From NCBI RefSeq assembly GCF_006539125.1, contig NZ_BJMK01000002.1, positions 163,081-227,080 on the forward strand: 64,000 nt of DNA. The letters are read 5' to 3'. The position numbers were made by a program, and so were the translations under genes. Below the pieces are notes generated by a model, which worked only from the letters and a program-made list of their open reading frames with translations, was not told the DNA's origin and made no database searches. Below, in pieces: positions 52,030 through 60,972 of this stretch (position 1 is the stretch's first letter; every line of letters begins with the position of its first letter). The stretch comes from Gluconobacter sphaericus NBRC 12467 (GTDB lineage: Bacteria; Pseudomonadota; Alphaproteobacteria; Acetobacterales; Acetobacteraceae).

Positions 52030-52527
52030 ATGGACAGATTTCAGCTTGGGATCGAGATCGCTCTGTCAGTGCTGCTGCTGGTGACGATTTTCTACAGTCT
52101 CTATCTGGGGCGTGCCCTCTCCGTCCTGCGACGTGACCGCGGCCAGCTCGATGCCCTGATTGCCAGTCTCCAGTCCAGCAGTGCGCAGGCCCAGTCCGGT
52201 ATTGATCATCTTCGTCAGACGACGGAACTCGTCGGGCGTGCCCTGGGGAAAACCGTTGAGTCTGGAAAGAGTCTGAAGCGGGATCTGGCCATGCTGTGCG
52301 AACGTTCTGAGACGCTGGCCCAGCAACTGGAATCTCTTCTTCCCGCCGGACGTGTCGCCACTGCAGGCATGAAGGCTGCTTCCAGTGTTCAGGAACGGTC
52401 GGAAGAAGCTTCGTTCCGCTCTGCGCTTCGTCTGAAGCCGGACGAAGTGCGGACCATGAAGCCCAGTGGCAGCAAAAGTGCTGCCGAGCGTGAACTTCTG
52501 CGCGCTCTTCGTCAGAAGCAGGGATAA
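52030..52527 (+). CDS. DUF6468-like flagellar-operon protein
   Basis: A 165-residue protein with an N-terminal membrane helix (about 8-30), then a coiled-coil segment (about 35-110, rich in Leu/Gln/Ser heptads) and a polar C terminus. Proteins of this shape sit between fliM and motE in alphaproteobacterial flagellar operons and are annotated DUF6468. It probably lies at the inner membrane near the motor. Function not established. Confidence 0.75.
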   Translation: MDRFQLGIEIALSVLLLVTIFYSLYLGRALSVLRRDRGQLDALIASLQSSSAQAQSGIDHLRQTTELVGRALGKTVESGKSLKRDLAMLCERSETLAQQLESLLPAGRVATAGMKAASSVQERSEEASFRSALRLKPDEVRTMKPSGSKSAAERELLRALRQKQG

Positions 52528-52533
52528 GGCGTC

Positions 52534-53256
52534 ATGTTTTTCCGTATCCTGCATCTTGCCTGCGGTCTGATGATCGTTCTTCTTGGGGTCAAGATCTACG
52601 CTATCGCGGGTGATCTGATGGGCGGCGCGGATTCTCCCTCTTCGTCTCTGACAACTGTTGCAATGGCGCAGCCGCAGCCCCCGCCCGCTGCGCCGATAGA
52701 AGTCTCACCGGTGGCCCCCAAGCCCGCGGGAGCCCCCCCCACCCTGGCGACAGCTGTTCCGAAAACGGATGATCTGTGCGCACACGGGGGCTGCAAGGGG
52801 GGCGTGCCAATTGCGCCAACATCAACGGTGCAGTCAGCGGATCCTGCACTCGTGGAACAGCTCGCTGCTCGTGAGAAGGAACTGGATCGGCGAGATGTAG
52901 CACTGAATGATCGTCAGCGCCTTGTTGACGCGGCTGAGGAAGAGCTGCAGCGACGGATGACAGCGCTGGAAAATTCCCGGACTGCCCTTGAGAACAGCGA
53001 ACAGCATACGGACCAGCTGCGCAATGATGATGCTGACAGACTGGTCAAAATCTATCAGGCGATGAAACCCGAAGATGCCGCAGCAATCTTCAATATTCTT
53101 GATCTGCGTGTTGGCGTAGCGCTGCTCAACAGGATGAATCCGCGCAAGGCGTCCGCAATCATGGAGGCCATGTCCCCCCAGCGCGCCATTCTCGCCACGC
53201 AACTCCTTGTAAACTCTCATGCACGGCCTGCCACTCGGATCGGTGGTAACGGATGA
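52534..53256 (+). CDS. motE: MotE-family flagellar/MgtE-N-like protein
   Basis: A 240-residue protein: N-terminal membrane helix or signal anchor (about 5-27), a Pro/Ala-rich linker with two cysteines (CAHGGC), a coiled coil (about 105-170) and a C-terminal MgtE-N/FliG-like domain (YQAMKPEDAAAIFNILD, LLNRMNPRKASAIMEAMSP). This is the MotE layout; in rhizobia MotE is a periplasmic chaperone for MotC. Overlaps the next gene by 4 bp. Confidence 0.82.
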   Translation: MFFRILHLACGLMIVLLGVKIYAIAGDLMGGADSPSSSLTTVAMAQPQPPPAAPIEVSPVAPKPAGAPPTLATAVPKTDDLCAHGGCKGGVPIAPTSTVQSADPALVEQLAAREKELDRRDVALNDRQRLVDAAEEELQRRMTALENSRTALENSEQHTDQLRNDDADRLVKIYQAMKPEDAAAIFNILDLRVGVALLNRMNPRKASAIMEAMSPQRAILATQLLVNSHARPATRIGGNG

Positions 53257-55796
53257 AACGGGCGTTTTTGGCCACTGCACTGAGCTTGTCGCTGCTCGAA
53301 ACGGCTGTGGCCGCGCCTAAAACCGCTGGCGTCAAGCCGGGAAAAGTAGAAACTGGGCCTACAAAAGCTGCTGATGAGAAGTTGTTGCCTGCTGGCTGGG
53401 CTTTTCTGAACGATCCGTCGCCACTTTTTCCGCATCCTGAAAAAGCAGTACAGGAAAAACGGATTTCTGCAGGGCTGGCCTCAGTCACCGGAACCCGGTC
53501 ACAGGCGACGGCAGCTCCTATTTATGGAACGTCCGTGCAGGTCCCTGATGCAACCGGATTGTGGCTGCCTCTGGGTGAACTGACGCCCGTTGCAGCGTTC
53601 CGTAATGGGCGGAATGTTGTGCTCGTGGCGGCGGGACAGCATGTCTTGGATACGGCGGGCCTGACGGGGATCGGGCCTTTCAAATCTGTTTTCAGCCGGA
53701 TCCTGTCAGATGTGACGGTCATTACCGTAACGTTATTCGACGAGCGAGATCCTGTTCTTCGTCCTGTTGGGGCAGGGTGGACGCTATCAGTCGCGGTTGA
53801 TGTAAAGCCTCAGGCCGATATGTTGCTTGGGCAGGATGCCAACGCCTTGACGTTCATGCCGCCGGTGGCAGAAGGATTGCCGCAGGTTGTTGCGCTGGAT
53901 GATCCTGATTCAGGACGAAGGCTTCTGTTGGGAATGACGCGCTCAGGCCGCATTCAGCAGCCCATGCGGCGTCTGGGAACCGGGTTCGCGGTCCGGAGCA
54001 GTCTGGTCGGTGTCGTGGTTGCGGCTGATTCTGACACCATAGAGATGCGTCAGGCGGGTGGAAAACTGATGCTGGATACGGTGGGGCCGGACAGTTTTCC
54101 GCTGATGGCATCCAACCGGCTTCAACCTTATGGCTCGTCCCTGAACGGTGTCAGTCTGGGGAGGGGAACTCCAGAAGAACTGCGGGAAGCGCTCAGGCGG
54201 AGTGTGACCTCTGCTGCCATGGCGTCCTCAGGTGATCGCTTTGCTGCCCGGATGCGGGTTGCGCAGGCGGCAGCTCGGGCTGGCAATGGCCCTCTTCTGG
54301 GCGAGGTTATTGACGTGGCTTTGCAGGACTGGCCCGAGGGTGTGGAAAAGCCCGAAGCACGTCGGCTGCAACAGATATCGGCAGTGCTCAATGCCCGGTC
54401 GGGCTCTTCCTCGCTGACAGAAGATGGGGGGAGTACGCCGGAAGACCAGCTCTGGCGCGGAATGATGCGGATGCTTATACCATCTTCATGTCGGGTTAGA
54501 CAAAGCGCATCAGGATCTCCGGAAAGCGACCGTCTTCAGACGGCGGATCTGATCGCGACAGGGCTTCCTGTTCTTCAAACTTACGCAGCTCCGCTGAAGG
54601 AGCGGCTGTTGCCTTCGGCGACCCAGTGGATCGCGCGTTATGGCAGTGATGGTGCCACGAAAGTGCTTGATCAGCTCCCGGACGGACCGCAGGTAGCTCT
54701 GGCGAAGGCCCTGCTGGCGGCGCGGCGGAATACGTCGGATGCAGAAGCGAAGCTCTCTGTTCTTGCACATGACCCGTCGCCGCTGATCTGGCCGGTGGCG
54801 CGGGAAGCTTCGCTCCGACTGGCATTGAAAAAAAAGACTCTTTCCCCGCAGGCTGTTGCGGATCAGGTGGACGGCATCCTTCCTGCTCTTCGGATTGCGG
54901 CACGCGAGAAAGATGGGCGCCTTCTACAAATCAAAGCTTTGATGGAAGGCGGAAATCTCGAAGGTGCCGCTGCGGCGGTGCAGGAATGGGGGCGTCTATA
55001 TCCGGAGGAGACTCCTAAGGTTGCGGTGCAGGAAGCGGACATTATCCGGCAAATGGCCCGGTCTGCGCCTTCAGGGGCGTGGCAGAACATGAACGCGGTT
55101 GTCTTTCTGCAAGGTGCACTGCTTAAAGCGTCAAACAGTGCCTTGCGCGGTGACATTCTCGACGGTCTGGCTCGTCGTTACGAGGCACTTGGCCTGCCGG
55201 ATCAGGAGCGTAAGGCCCTGCGGGATCTTCTGACGTCCGGGAGTAATGCTCAAGGGATGAATACCCGCATCCGGCTGGCGACGCTTGAACTCAATCTGGG
55301 AGACCCTAAGGCGGCACGGCAGGATCTTGGAGTTTCTGCCGAGGGATCTCCGGATGCTGCTCTGGCGCTTCCGGGTGGAAGCAGCAGCCAGTCCGTGGAG
55401 GTGGCGCTTCTGAAAGCGCGTATTGCACTGGCGGATCATCATCCGGAGGAAGTGGTGTCAGAGCTAGCGAGCATTAACGATCCGCGTGCCTGGACCTTGC
55501 GGGCGCAGATGGCTGAAAGGGCCGGGGACTGGTCTCATGCGGTTGAGGCACTTGCGCCCATGCTGGATAGTCTCCCCGGAGCCGGTGGTGCTTCGAAAGA
55601 AGTGCTTTCGCCTGAACAGCAAGCGCTCGTTCTGCGAATTGGGGGGGATGCGTCGAGGGCGCAGGATCAGCAGATGCTTAAAAATTTGCAGACCCGGTTT
55701 GGGGCACTGATGAACGGGACGTCGTCTGAAGGTGTTTTCCGCCTGCTGATCGGGAGTGGTGAAGCTGCTTCAGCGCCGGCCTCTGCAGGGGGGTAG
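53253..55796 (+). CDS. Large exported helical-repeat protein of the flagellar operon
   Basis: An 847-residue protein with a signal peptide (ending AVAAP, about residue 21). The N-terminal third is beta-rich (GTSVQVPDATGLWLPLGEL). The rest is helical, TPR-like repeats rich in Ala and Leu (about 310-840). Co-translated with motE, it is probably a periplasmic flagellar accessory protein; I know no name for it. A stretch near residues 410-430 (54475-54540) looks out of character, and a neighbouring frame there reads helix-like HVGLDKAHQDLRKA. Two compensating frameshifts are therefore possible. Confidence 0.8.
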   Translation: MKRAFLATALSLSLLETAVAAPKTAGVKPGKVETGPTKAADEKLLPAGWAFLNDPSPLFPHPEKAVQEKRISAGLASVTGTRSQATAAPIYGTSVQVPDATGLWLPLGELTPVAAFRNGRNVVLVAAGQHVLDTAGLTGIGPFKSVFSRILSDVTVITVTLFDERDPVLRPVGAGWTLSVAVDVKPQADMLLGQDANALTFMPPVAEGLPQVVALDDPDSGRRLLLGMTRSGRIQQPMRRLGTGFAVRSSLVGVVVAADSDTIEMRQAGGKLMLDTVGPDSFPLMASNRLQPYGSSLNGVSLGRGTPEELREALRRSVTSAAMASSGDRFAARMRVAQAAARAGNGPLLGEVIDVALQDWPEGVEKPEARRLQQISAVLNARSGSSSLTEDGGSTPEDQLWRGMMRMLIPSSCRVRQSASGSPESDRLQTADLIATGLPVLQTYAAPLKERLLPSATQWIARYGSDGATKVLDQLPDGPQVALAKALLAARRNTSDAEAKLSVLAHDPSPLIWPVAREASLRLALKKKTLSPQAVADQVDGILPALRIAAREKDGRLLQIKALMEGGNLEGAAAAVQEWGRLYPEETPKVAVQEADIIRQMARSAPSGAWQNMNAVVFLQGALLKASNSALRGDILDGLARRYEALGLPDQERKALRDLLTSGSNAQGMNTRIRLATLELNLGDPKAARQDLGVSAEGSPDAALALPGGSSSQSVEVALLKARIALADHHPEEVVSELASINDPRAWTLRAQMAERAGDWSHAVEALAPMLDSLPGAGGASKEVLSPEQQALVLRIGGDASRAQDQQMLKNLQTRFGALMNGTSSEGVFRLLIGSGEAASAPASAGG

Positions 55797-55803
55797 GTCT
55801 TCT

Positions 55804-56460
55804 TCAGGCCTGAGTGACCGGACGATGGCCTTCGAGGAAGACCCTAATGCCATACGCCATGAATTCTTCGAGGTTTTCTTTTTCACGATGGGGTTTGCAG
55901 TGGGTGAGCCGTCCCAGCATGGGGCCGCCAAGGGTCATGCCGAAAAGCAGGTCCGAAGCTTCGGTGATGTCGGGAATATCCAGTCTGCCGGCTTCGGACT
56001 GGGTCTCCAGCCAGTTCTGGATTGGCAGAACCCGGCCTGAAAGCTGGAAAAGATCTGCAACCAGTTGCCGGATTGCTGGATTGCGGTTGGTCTCCGTGAT
56101 GACGGAGCGGAGCAGACTCAGTCGCTCGTCGCAGAACATGCAGGCTGCGATGCAGGTCATCAGGCCCAGGAGCTGCTTTTCCAGCGGGTCTGTAGGGAGT
56201 GGTGTGTAGGTTATGGGCGCGAAAAGCCGCTCAAGGATAAGGGTTTCGAAAAGGATCTGCTTGGAGTCGAAAAATTGGTAGAGAGTTTTCTTGGACATTC
56301 CGGAGCATGATGCAATGCTGTCCATTGATGCGGCATGATAGCCGTGTGTGGTCAGGACCGAGCTGGCAGCATCAAGTATCCGGATGCGTCTTTCCGCTTC
56401 GTCGAGCTGCGCGGGACGGCCACAGCAGGGCTGTTTCCGGTCTTCGAACTGGCTGCTCAA
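55804..56460 (-). CDS. TetR/AcrR-family repressor, likely regulator of the adjacent RND pump
   Basis: A 218-residue regulator. TTG 56460 is preferred because GGAG lies six bases before it, while the TTG two codons earlier touches that site. The N-terminal helix-turn-helix (about 25-70) reads RILDAASSVLTTHGYHAAS, MDSIASCSGMSKKTLYQFF. The C-terminal ligand domain is typical in size. A Cys-Cys pair lies at the extreme N terminus (KQPCCGRPA). It is divergent from the RND genes, with a perfect inverted repeat in the shared 114-base gap, the classic acrR-acrAB arrangement. Confidence 0.9.
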   Translation of the reverse strand: MSSQFEDRKQPCCGRPAQLDEAERRIRILDAASSVLTTHGYHAASMDSIASCSGMSKKTLYQFFDSKQILFETLILERLFAPITYTPLPTDPLEKQLLGLMTCIAACMFCDERLSLLRSVITETNRNPAIRQLVADLFQLSGRVLPIQNWLETQSEAGRLDIPDITEASDLLFGMTLGGPMLGRLTHCKPHREKENLEEFMAYGIRVFLEGHRPVTQA

Positions 56461-56491
56461 GATCAACTCCGATATTATTTCACAGACTGAA

Positions 56492-56521
56492 TTGACGTTT
56501 GTTAAAGAAACCCGCTAGTTT
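56492..56521 (+). promoter_or_regulatory. Candidate promoter of the RND operon
   Basis: TTGACG (56492-56497) and TAGTTT (56516-56521) are 18 bases apart. The -10 box falls inside the left arm of the inverted repeat, so bound TetR protein would block it. Confidence 0.45.
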
Positions 56522-56549
56522 CCGTCTTCGCAGGAAACTAGCGGGTTTC
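56507..56549. repeat. Perfect 17-bp inverted repeat, candidate TetR operator
   Basis: Arms 56507-56523 and 56533-56549 are exact complements around a 9-base centre, 25 bases before the adaptor ATG and about 46 bases from the tetR start. It may act as DNA operator, as an mRNA hairpin in the leader, or both. Confidence 0.7.
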
Positions 56550-56574
56550 TGTATCACAGGATAGCGGCCGTATC

Positions 56575-57789
56575 ATGCCTTCTTTTCAGAAAATGTCTTT
56601 GAATTCTTCTGCCGCCCTGTCTCCGGTCGGTCCTTGGGGTGGGAAGGGTGCTTTTCTGGTACCGTTTCTGGCACTCCCGCTGCTGGTGGCGGGTTGTCAG
56701 AAAAAAGCTGCCGCTCCGCAGATGCCGCCCCAGCCTGTTGATGTGGTGACGTTGAAGACGCAGCCTGTCACGCTTGAGACGTCCCTTCCGGGGCGGACGG
56801 ATGCCTATGAGCAGGCGCAGATCCGGCCGCAGGTGAATGGTGTCATTGTTTCGCGTGACTTCGAACAGGGTGCGGACGTCAAGGCCGGGCAGCAGCTTTT
56901 CCAGATCTATATCGCGCCGTATCAGGCGGCTTACGATCAGGCGAAGGCGCAGCTCCTGAACGCACAGGCCGTTGCAGCACGGGCGAATGGGCAGCTCAAG
57001 CGGTATCGTCCGTTGGTGGCGGCTCATGCCGTGAGTTCGCAGGATTTCGACAATACACTGGCGACAGCGCGAGAGGCTGAGGCTCAGGTGGCGCAGGCGA
57101 CGGCAGCCGTGGAAGCTGCGGCCGTCAACCTGAACTACACGCATGTTCGTGCGCCGATCACTGGTCGGATCGGCCGTACGCTGTATACGCCGGGTGCGCT
57201 GTTGACGGCGGGTCAGACACAGGCGATTGCGGTCGTGACCCGGCTCGATCCGATTTATGTCGATGTCAATCTGGCTGCCACCGACATGCTGCGTCTGAAG
57301 CGTGAGCTGGCGGACGGGCAGCTGGAACGGAACGGAACGGATGCGGCGGCGGTAGGCCTGCGTCTTGAAGACAACACCGAATATCCGACGCGCGGCAAGC
57401 TTCAGCTTTCCGAAGTTACGGTTGATCCGTCGACCGGAACGCTTGTCATGCGTGCGGTTTTCCCAAACCCCGATCATCTGCTGCTGCCGGGCATGTTTGT
57501 GCACGCACACATTCAGGAAGGCATTGATCCGAACGGTCTTCTGGTGCCGCAGGTCGCGGTCGCCCGGGATGCCAAGGGTAATCCCTACGTCATGATCGTG
57601 GATGGTGAAAACAAGGTCGCCCAGCGTTCCATTCAGGTTTCGCGGACGGTCGGTGAGTCCTGGCTTGTTTCTGATGGCCTGAAAGCGGGCGACAGGGTGA
57701 TCGTGAATGGCCTGCAGAAGGTCCATCCAGGTGTGAAGGTGGCACCGCATGATGTGCCTGCCGAACCCCCTGCGGGAAAGGCGGAGTAA
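56575..57789 (+). CDS. RND efflux periplasmic adaptor (AcrA/MexA family lipoprotein)
   Basis: A 404-residue membrane-fusion lipoprotein (lipobox LVAGC, Cys41; ATG at codon 7 would give a more usual leader). Lipoyl halves (ETSLPGRTDAYEQAQIRPQV and YTHVRAPITGRIGR) flank an alpha-hairpin (about 115-185), followed by the beta-barrel and membrane-proximal domains. It joins the RND pump to the outer-membrane channel. First gene of a three-gene operon under the TetR-type regulator. Confidence 0.94.
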   Translation: MPSFQKMSLNSSAALSPVGPWGGKGAFLVPFLALPLLVAGCQKKAAAPQMPPQPVDVVTLKTQPVTLETSLPGRTDAYEQAQIRPQVNGVIVSRDFEQGADVKAGQQLFQIYIAPYQAAYDQAKAQLLNAQAVAARANGQLKRYRPLVAAHAVSSQDFDNTLATAREAEAQVAQATAAVEAAAVNLNYTHVRAPITGRIGRTLYTPGALLTAGQTQAIAVVTRLDPIYVDVNLAATDMLRLKRELADGQLERNGTDAAAVGLRLEDNTEYPTRGKLQLSEVTVDPSTGTLVMRAVFPNPDHLLLPGMFVHAHIQEGIDPNGLLVPQVAVARDAKGNPYVMIVDGENKVAQRSIQVSRTVGESWLVSDGLKAGDRVIVNGLQKVHPGVKVAPHDVPAEPPAGKAE

Positions 57790-57795
57790 CCCCGC

Positions 57796-60700
57796 ATGTC
57801 ACTGTCCCGCTTCTTTATTGACCGGCCCATCTTTGCGTGGGTGATCGGTCTGATCATCATGCTTGTCGGTGCTGTTGCGATTACGCGCATGCCCATTGCG
57901 CAGTATCCGAGTATTGCCCCGCCGCAGATTGCCATTTCGGTCATGTATCCGGGTGCATCTGCCGAGACGGTGAACAACACGGTTGTCCGTCCGATCCTTC
58001 AGCAGATGTATGGTCTGGATCATCTCGAATATCTGTCGGCTTCGTCTTACGCGAGCGGACAGATGGAGATCGACCTCACGTTCGAGCAGGGTACAAACCC
58101 TGACATCGCGCAGGTTCAGGTCCAGAATAAGCTCCAGCTCGCGCAGCCGCGCCTGCCGACCGAAGTAACGGCTCAGGGTCTGAGCGTGACGAAGGCCACC
58201 AAGAACTTCATGATGGTTCTGGCCTTCATTTCCGAAGACGGCAGCATGTCCGGGCAGGATATTGCAGATTATGTGGCGTCCAACATTTCCGATCCGCTGT
58301 CGCGTGTGTCGGGTGTGGGCGATCATACCTTGTTCGGCTCCGAATATGCGATGCGCGTCTGGTTGGATCCGTCGAAGCTGTACAATTTCGGCCTGACGGT
58401 CGGGGATGTGCAGTCTGCCATTCAGGCGCAGAACATCCAGGTTTCTTCGGGTGAACTGGGTGGCCTCCCGGCCAAGAAGGGCATCAGTTTTGATGCGACC
58501 ATTATTGGTCCGACGCGACTGAGCACGCCGGAGCAGTTCAAGGAAATCCTGCTCAAGGTGCAGCAGGATGGCAGTCAGGTGCGTCTGAAGGACGTGGCGC
58601 GCGTTGAGCTTGGAGCGCAGAGCTACGCACTTGGGTCTGTCTATAACAACCATCCCGCATCCGCGATGGCGCTCAAGCTTGCGCCGGGCGCGAACCAGCT
58701 CAAGACTGAAGCGGCTGTCCGTGCGCGTCTGAACGAGCTGAGCCGCTATTTCCCACAGGGTCTGAAGCTCGTCTATCCGCTGGATACCGAGCCGTTCATC
58801 ACGCTCTCCATCCATGAAGTGGTTGAGACGCTGATCGAGGCGATCGTCCTTGTGTTCATCGTGATGCTGATCTTCCTGCAGAACTTCCGCGCGACGTTGA
58901 TCCCGACGATCGCTGTGCCGGTGGTGCTGCTGGGAACGTTCGGGCTGATGTCCATGCTGGGCTACAGCATCAACACGCTGACCATGCTGGCCATGGTTCT
59001 GGCTGTCGGTCTGCTGGTCGATGACGCGATCGTGGTGGTCGAGAATGTCGAGCGTGTCATGACGGACAAAGGGTTGTCACCGAAAGAAGCGGCCCGTGTC
59101 TCGATGGACGAGATTTCGGGCGCGCTTGTGGGCATCGTGCTGGTGCTGACGGCGGTGTTCCTGCCGATGGCGGCCTTTGGCGGTTCCACGGGTGTGATCT
59201 ATCGCCAGTTCTCCATCACCATTGTCGCAGCCATGTGGCTGTCGGTTCTGGTGGCGATGGTCATGACGCCGGCGCTGTGTGCCACCATGCTCAAGCCGAC
59301 CCATAAGAGCCATGAACGTGGTCCCGCGGCCTGGTTTAACCGGACGTTCGATCGTCTGACCAACGGCTATATCGGTGGTGTGAAGTGGCTGATCCGGGTG
59401 CCGGTGGTCAGCATGATCGGGTTCGCGCTGTTGACCGGTCTGGTCGCATTCCTGTTCATACGGGTGCCGGGCGGCTTCCTGCCGGATGAGGATCAGGGAA
59501 TCATCTTCGGTCAGGTCACGATGCGCAACGGTGCGACCGAGGCGCAGACGGCGGCCGTGAACCGCAAGATTACCGACTATGTTCTCAAAACCTATGGCCA
59601 GTATGTTGAATCCGTCTTCACTATGTCGGGCTTCAGCTTCGCGGGTCAGGGGCAAAGTGCGGGTGCGTTCTTCATTCGTATGAAGCCGTGGGATCAGCGC
59701 CCAGGCTCGAAACATACGACCATGACCATATCGCGCGAGATCATGATGCATTTCTGGATGGATCCGGAAGCGCAGATCTTCGCCGTCAATCCTCCGGCCG
59801 TGATGGAGCTGGGCAATGCGACCGGCTTCGATCTGGAGCTGGAAGATACTGGGCATCTGGGTCATGACGCCCTGCTGGCCGCGCGAAACCAGATCCTGCG
59901 CGAAGCGGCGAAAAATCCGCTCCTTCAGGCAGTCCGTCCGTTGGGTATGGAGGACGCGCCGCAGTTCAGTCTGGACATCAACCGTGAGCGCGCCAATGCG
60001 CTGGGTCTGACTAATGCAGACATCAACACGACGCTCGAAGGCGCTCTGGGCTCCATTTACGTCAATCAGTTCATGCGCAATGACCGCGTCAAGCAGGTCT
60101 ATATCCAGGGTGAGGCTTGGGCGCGTATGACGCCGGAGGATCTGAACCGCTGGTATGTCCGCAATTCGATCGGGACGATGGTGCCGTTCAATGCGTTTGC
60201 GTCGGGGCACTGGGTCAACGGTCCGCAGAAGGTCGAGGACTATAACGGTCTGAACTCCTACGAAATCCAGGGGCAGCCGGCCGTGGGCGCAAGCTCGGGG
60301 CAGGCCATGGCGGAAATGGAGAAACTTCTGGCCAAGCTGCCGCGCGGCATCGGTTACGAATGGACTGGTCTGTCCTTCGAACAGCTTGCTTCGGGTGGCT
60401 CGACCGCACCGCTCTATGGACTGGCCGTGATCGTGATCATGTTCTGTCTGGCCGCGCTTTATGAAAGCTGGGCGGTTCCGTTCGCCGTGCTACTCGTGCT
60501 CCCGCTCGGTGTGTTGGGGGCTATTGCGGCAACGTTGGGACGTGGGCTGTCCAATGACGTCTACTTCCAGGTGGGTCTGCTGACGACGGTGGGTTTGTCC
60601 GTGAAGAACGCGATCCTGATCGTGGAATTCGCCAAGGCCTTCTTTGAAAGTGGCGAAAGCCTTGAAGATTCCGTTCTGGAAGCCGGGCGCGAGCGTCTGC

Positions 60701-60972
60701 GTCCGATCCTCATGACTTCGATCGCGTTCGTCTGTGGTGTGTTTCCGCTGGCGATTGCAACAGGTGCGGGATCGGCGGCGCGTGTAGCGATCGGTACCTG
60801 CGTGGTAGGCGGAATGCTCTCCGCCACGCTGCTGGCGATCTACTTCGTGCCGGTGTTCTTCGTAGTGGTGCTGCGTCTGTTCCGGGTCAGCCGGATCAAG
60901 GACCGTAAGGACCCGTATGCCCATCTGGACAATAAGGCGGCACTTGTCGCTGAAGGGGAGCACGGCGCATGA
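57796..60972 (+). CDS. RND multidrug efflux transporter (AcrB/MexB, HAE-1 family)
   Basis: A 1058-residue proton-driven pump. It has the HAE-1 start SLSRFFIDRPIFAWVIGLI, twelve membrane helices, and two large periplasmic loops. The proton-relay pair Asp409-Asp410 lies in GLLVDDAIVVVENVE, and the essential lysine region is LTTVGLSVKNAILIVEFAK. Length matches AcrB. It captures hydrophobic drugs or solvents from the periplasm and membrane. Six bases after the adaptor gene; overlaps the channel gene by 4 bp. Confidence 0.96.
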   Translation: MSLSRFFIDRPIFAWVIGLIIMLVGAVAITRMPIAQYPSIAPPQIAISVMYPGASAETVNNTVVRPILQQMYGLDHLEYLSASSYASGQMEIDLTFEQGTNPDIAQVQVQNKLQLAQPRLPTEVTAQGLSVTKATKNFMMVLAFISEDGSMSGQDIADYVASNISDPLSRVSGVGDHTLFGSEYAMRVWLDPSKLYNFGLTVGDVQSAIQAQNIQVSSGELGGLPAKKGISFDATIIGPTRLSTPEQFKEILLKVQQDGSQVRLKDVARVELGAQSYALGSVYNNHPASAMALKLAPGANQLKTEAAVRARLNELSRYFPQGLKLVYPLDTEPFITLSIHEVVETLIEAIVLVFIVMLIFLQNFRATLIPTIAVPVVLLGTFGLMSMLGYSINTLTMLAMVLAVGLLVDDAIVVVENVERVMTDKGLSPKEAARVSMDEISGALVGIVLVLTAVFLPMAAFGGSTGVIYRQFSITIVAAMWLSVLVAMVMTPALCATMLKPTHKSHERGPAAWFNRTFDRLTNGYIGGVKWLIRVPVVSMIGFALLTGLVAFLFIRVPGGFLPDEDQGIIFGQVTMRNGATEAQTAAVNRKITDYVLKTYGQYVESVFTMSGFSFAGQGQSAGAFFIRMKPWDQRPGSKHTTMTISREIMMHFWMDPEAQIFAVNPPAVMELGNATGFDLELEDTGHLGHDALLAARNQILREAAKNPLLQAVRPLGMEDAPQFSLDINRERANALGLTNADINTTLEGALGSIYVNQFMRNDRVKQVYIQGEAWARMTPEDLNRWYVRNSIGTMVPFNAFASGHWVNGPQKVEDYNGLNSYEIQGQPAVGASSGQAMAEMEKLLAKLPRGIGYEWTGLSFEQLASGGSTAPLYGLAVIVIMFCLAALYESWAVPFAVLLVLPLGVLGAIAATLGRGLSNDVYFQVGLLTTVGLSVKNAILIVEFAKAFFESGESLEDSVLEAGRERLRPILMTSIAFVCGVFPLAIATGAGSAARVAIGTCVVGGMLSATLLAIYFVPVFFVVVLRLFRVSRIKDRKDPYAHLDNKAALVAEGEHGA

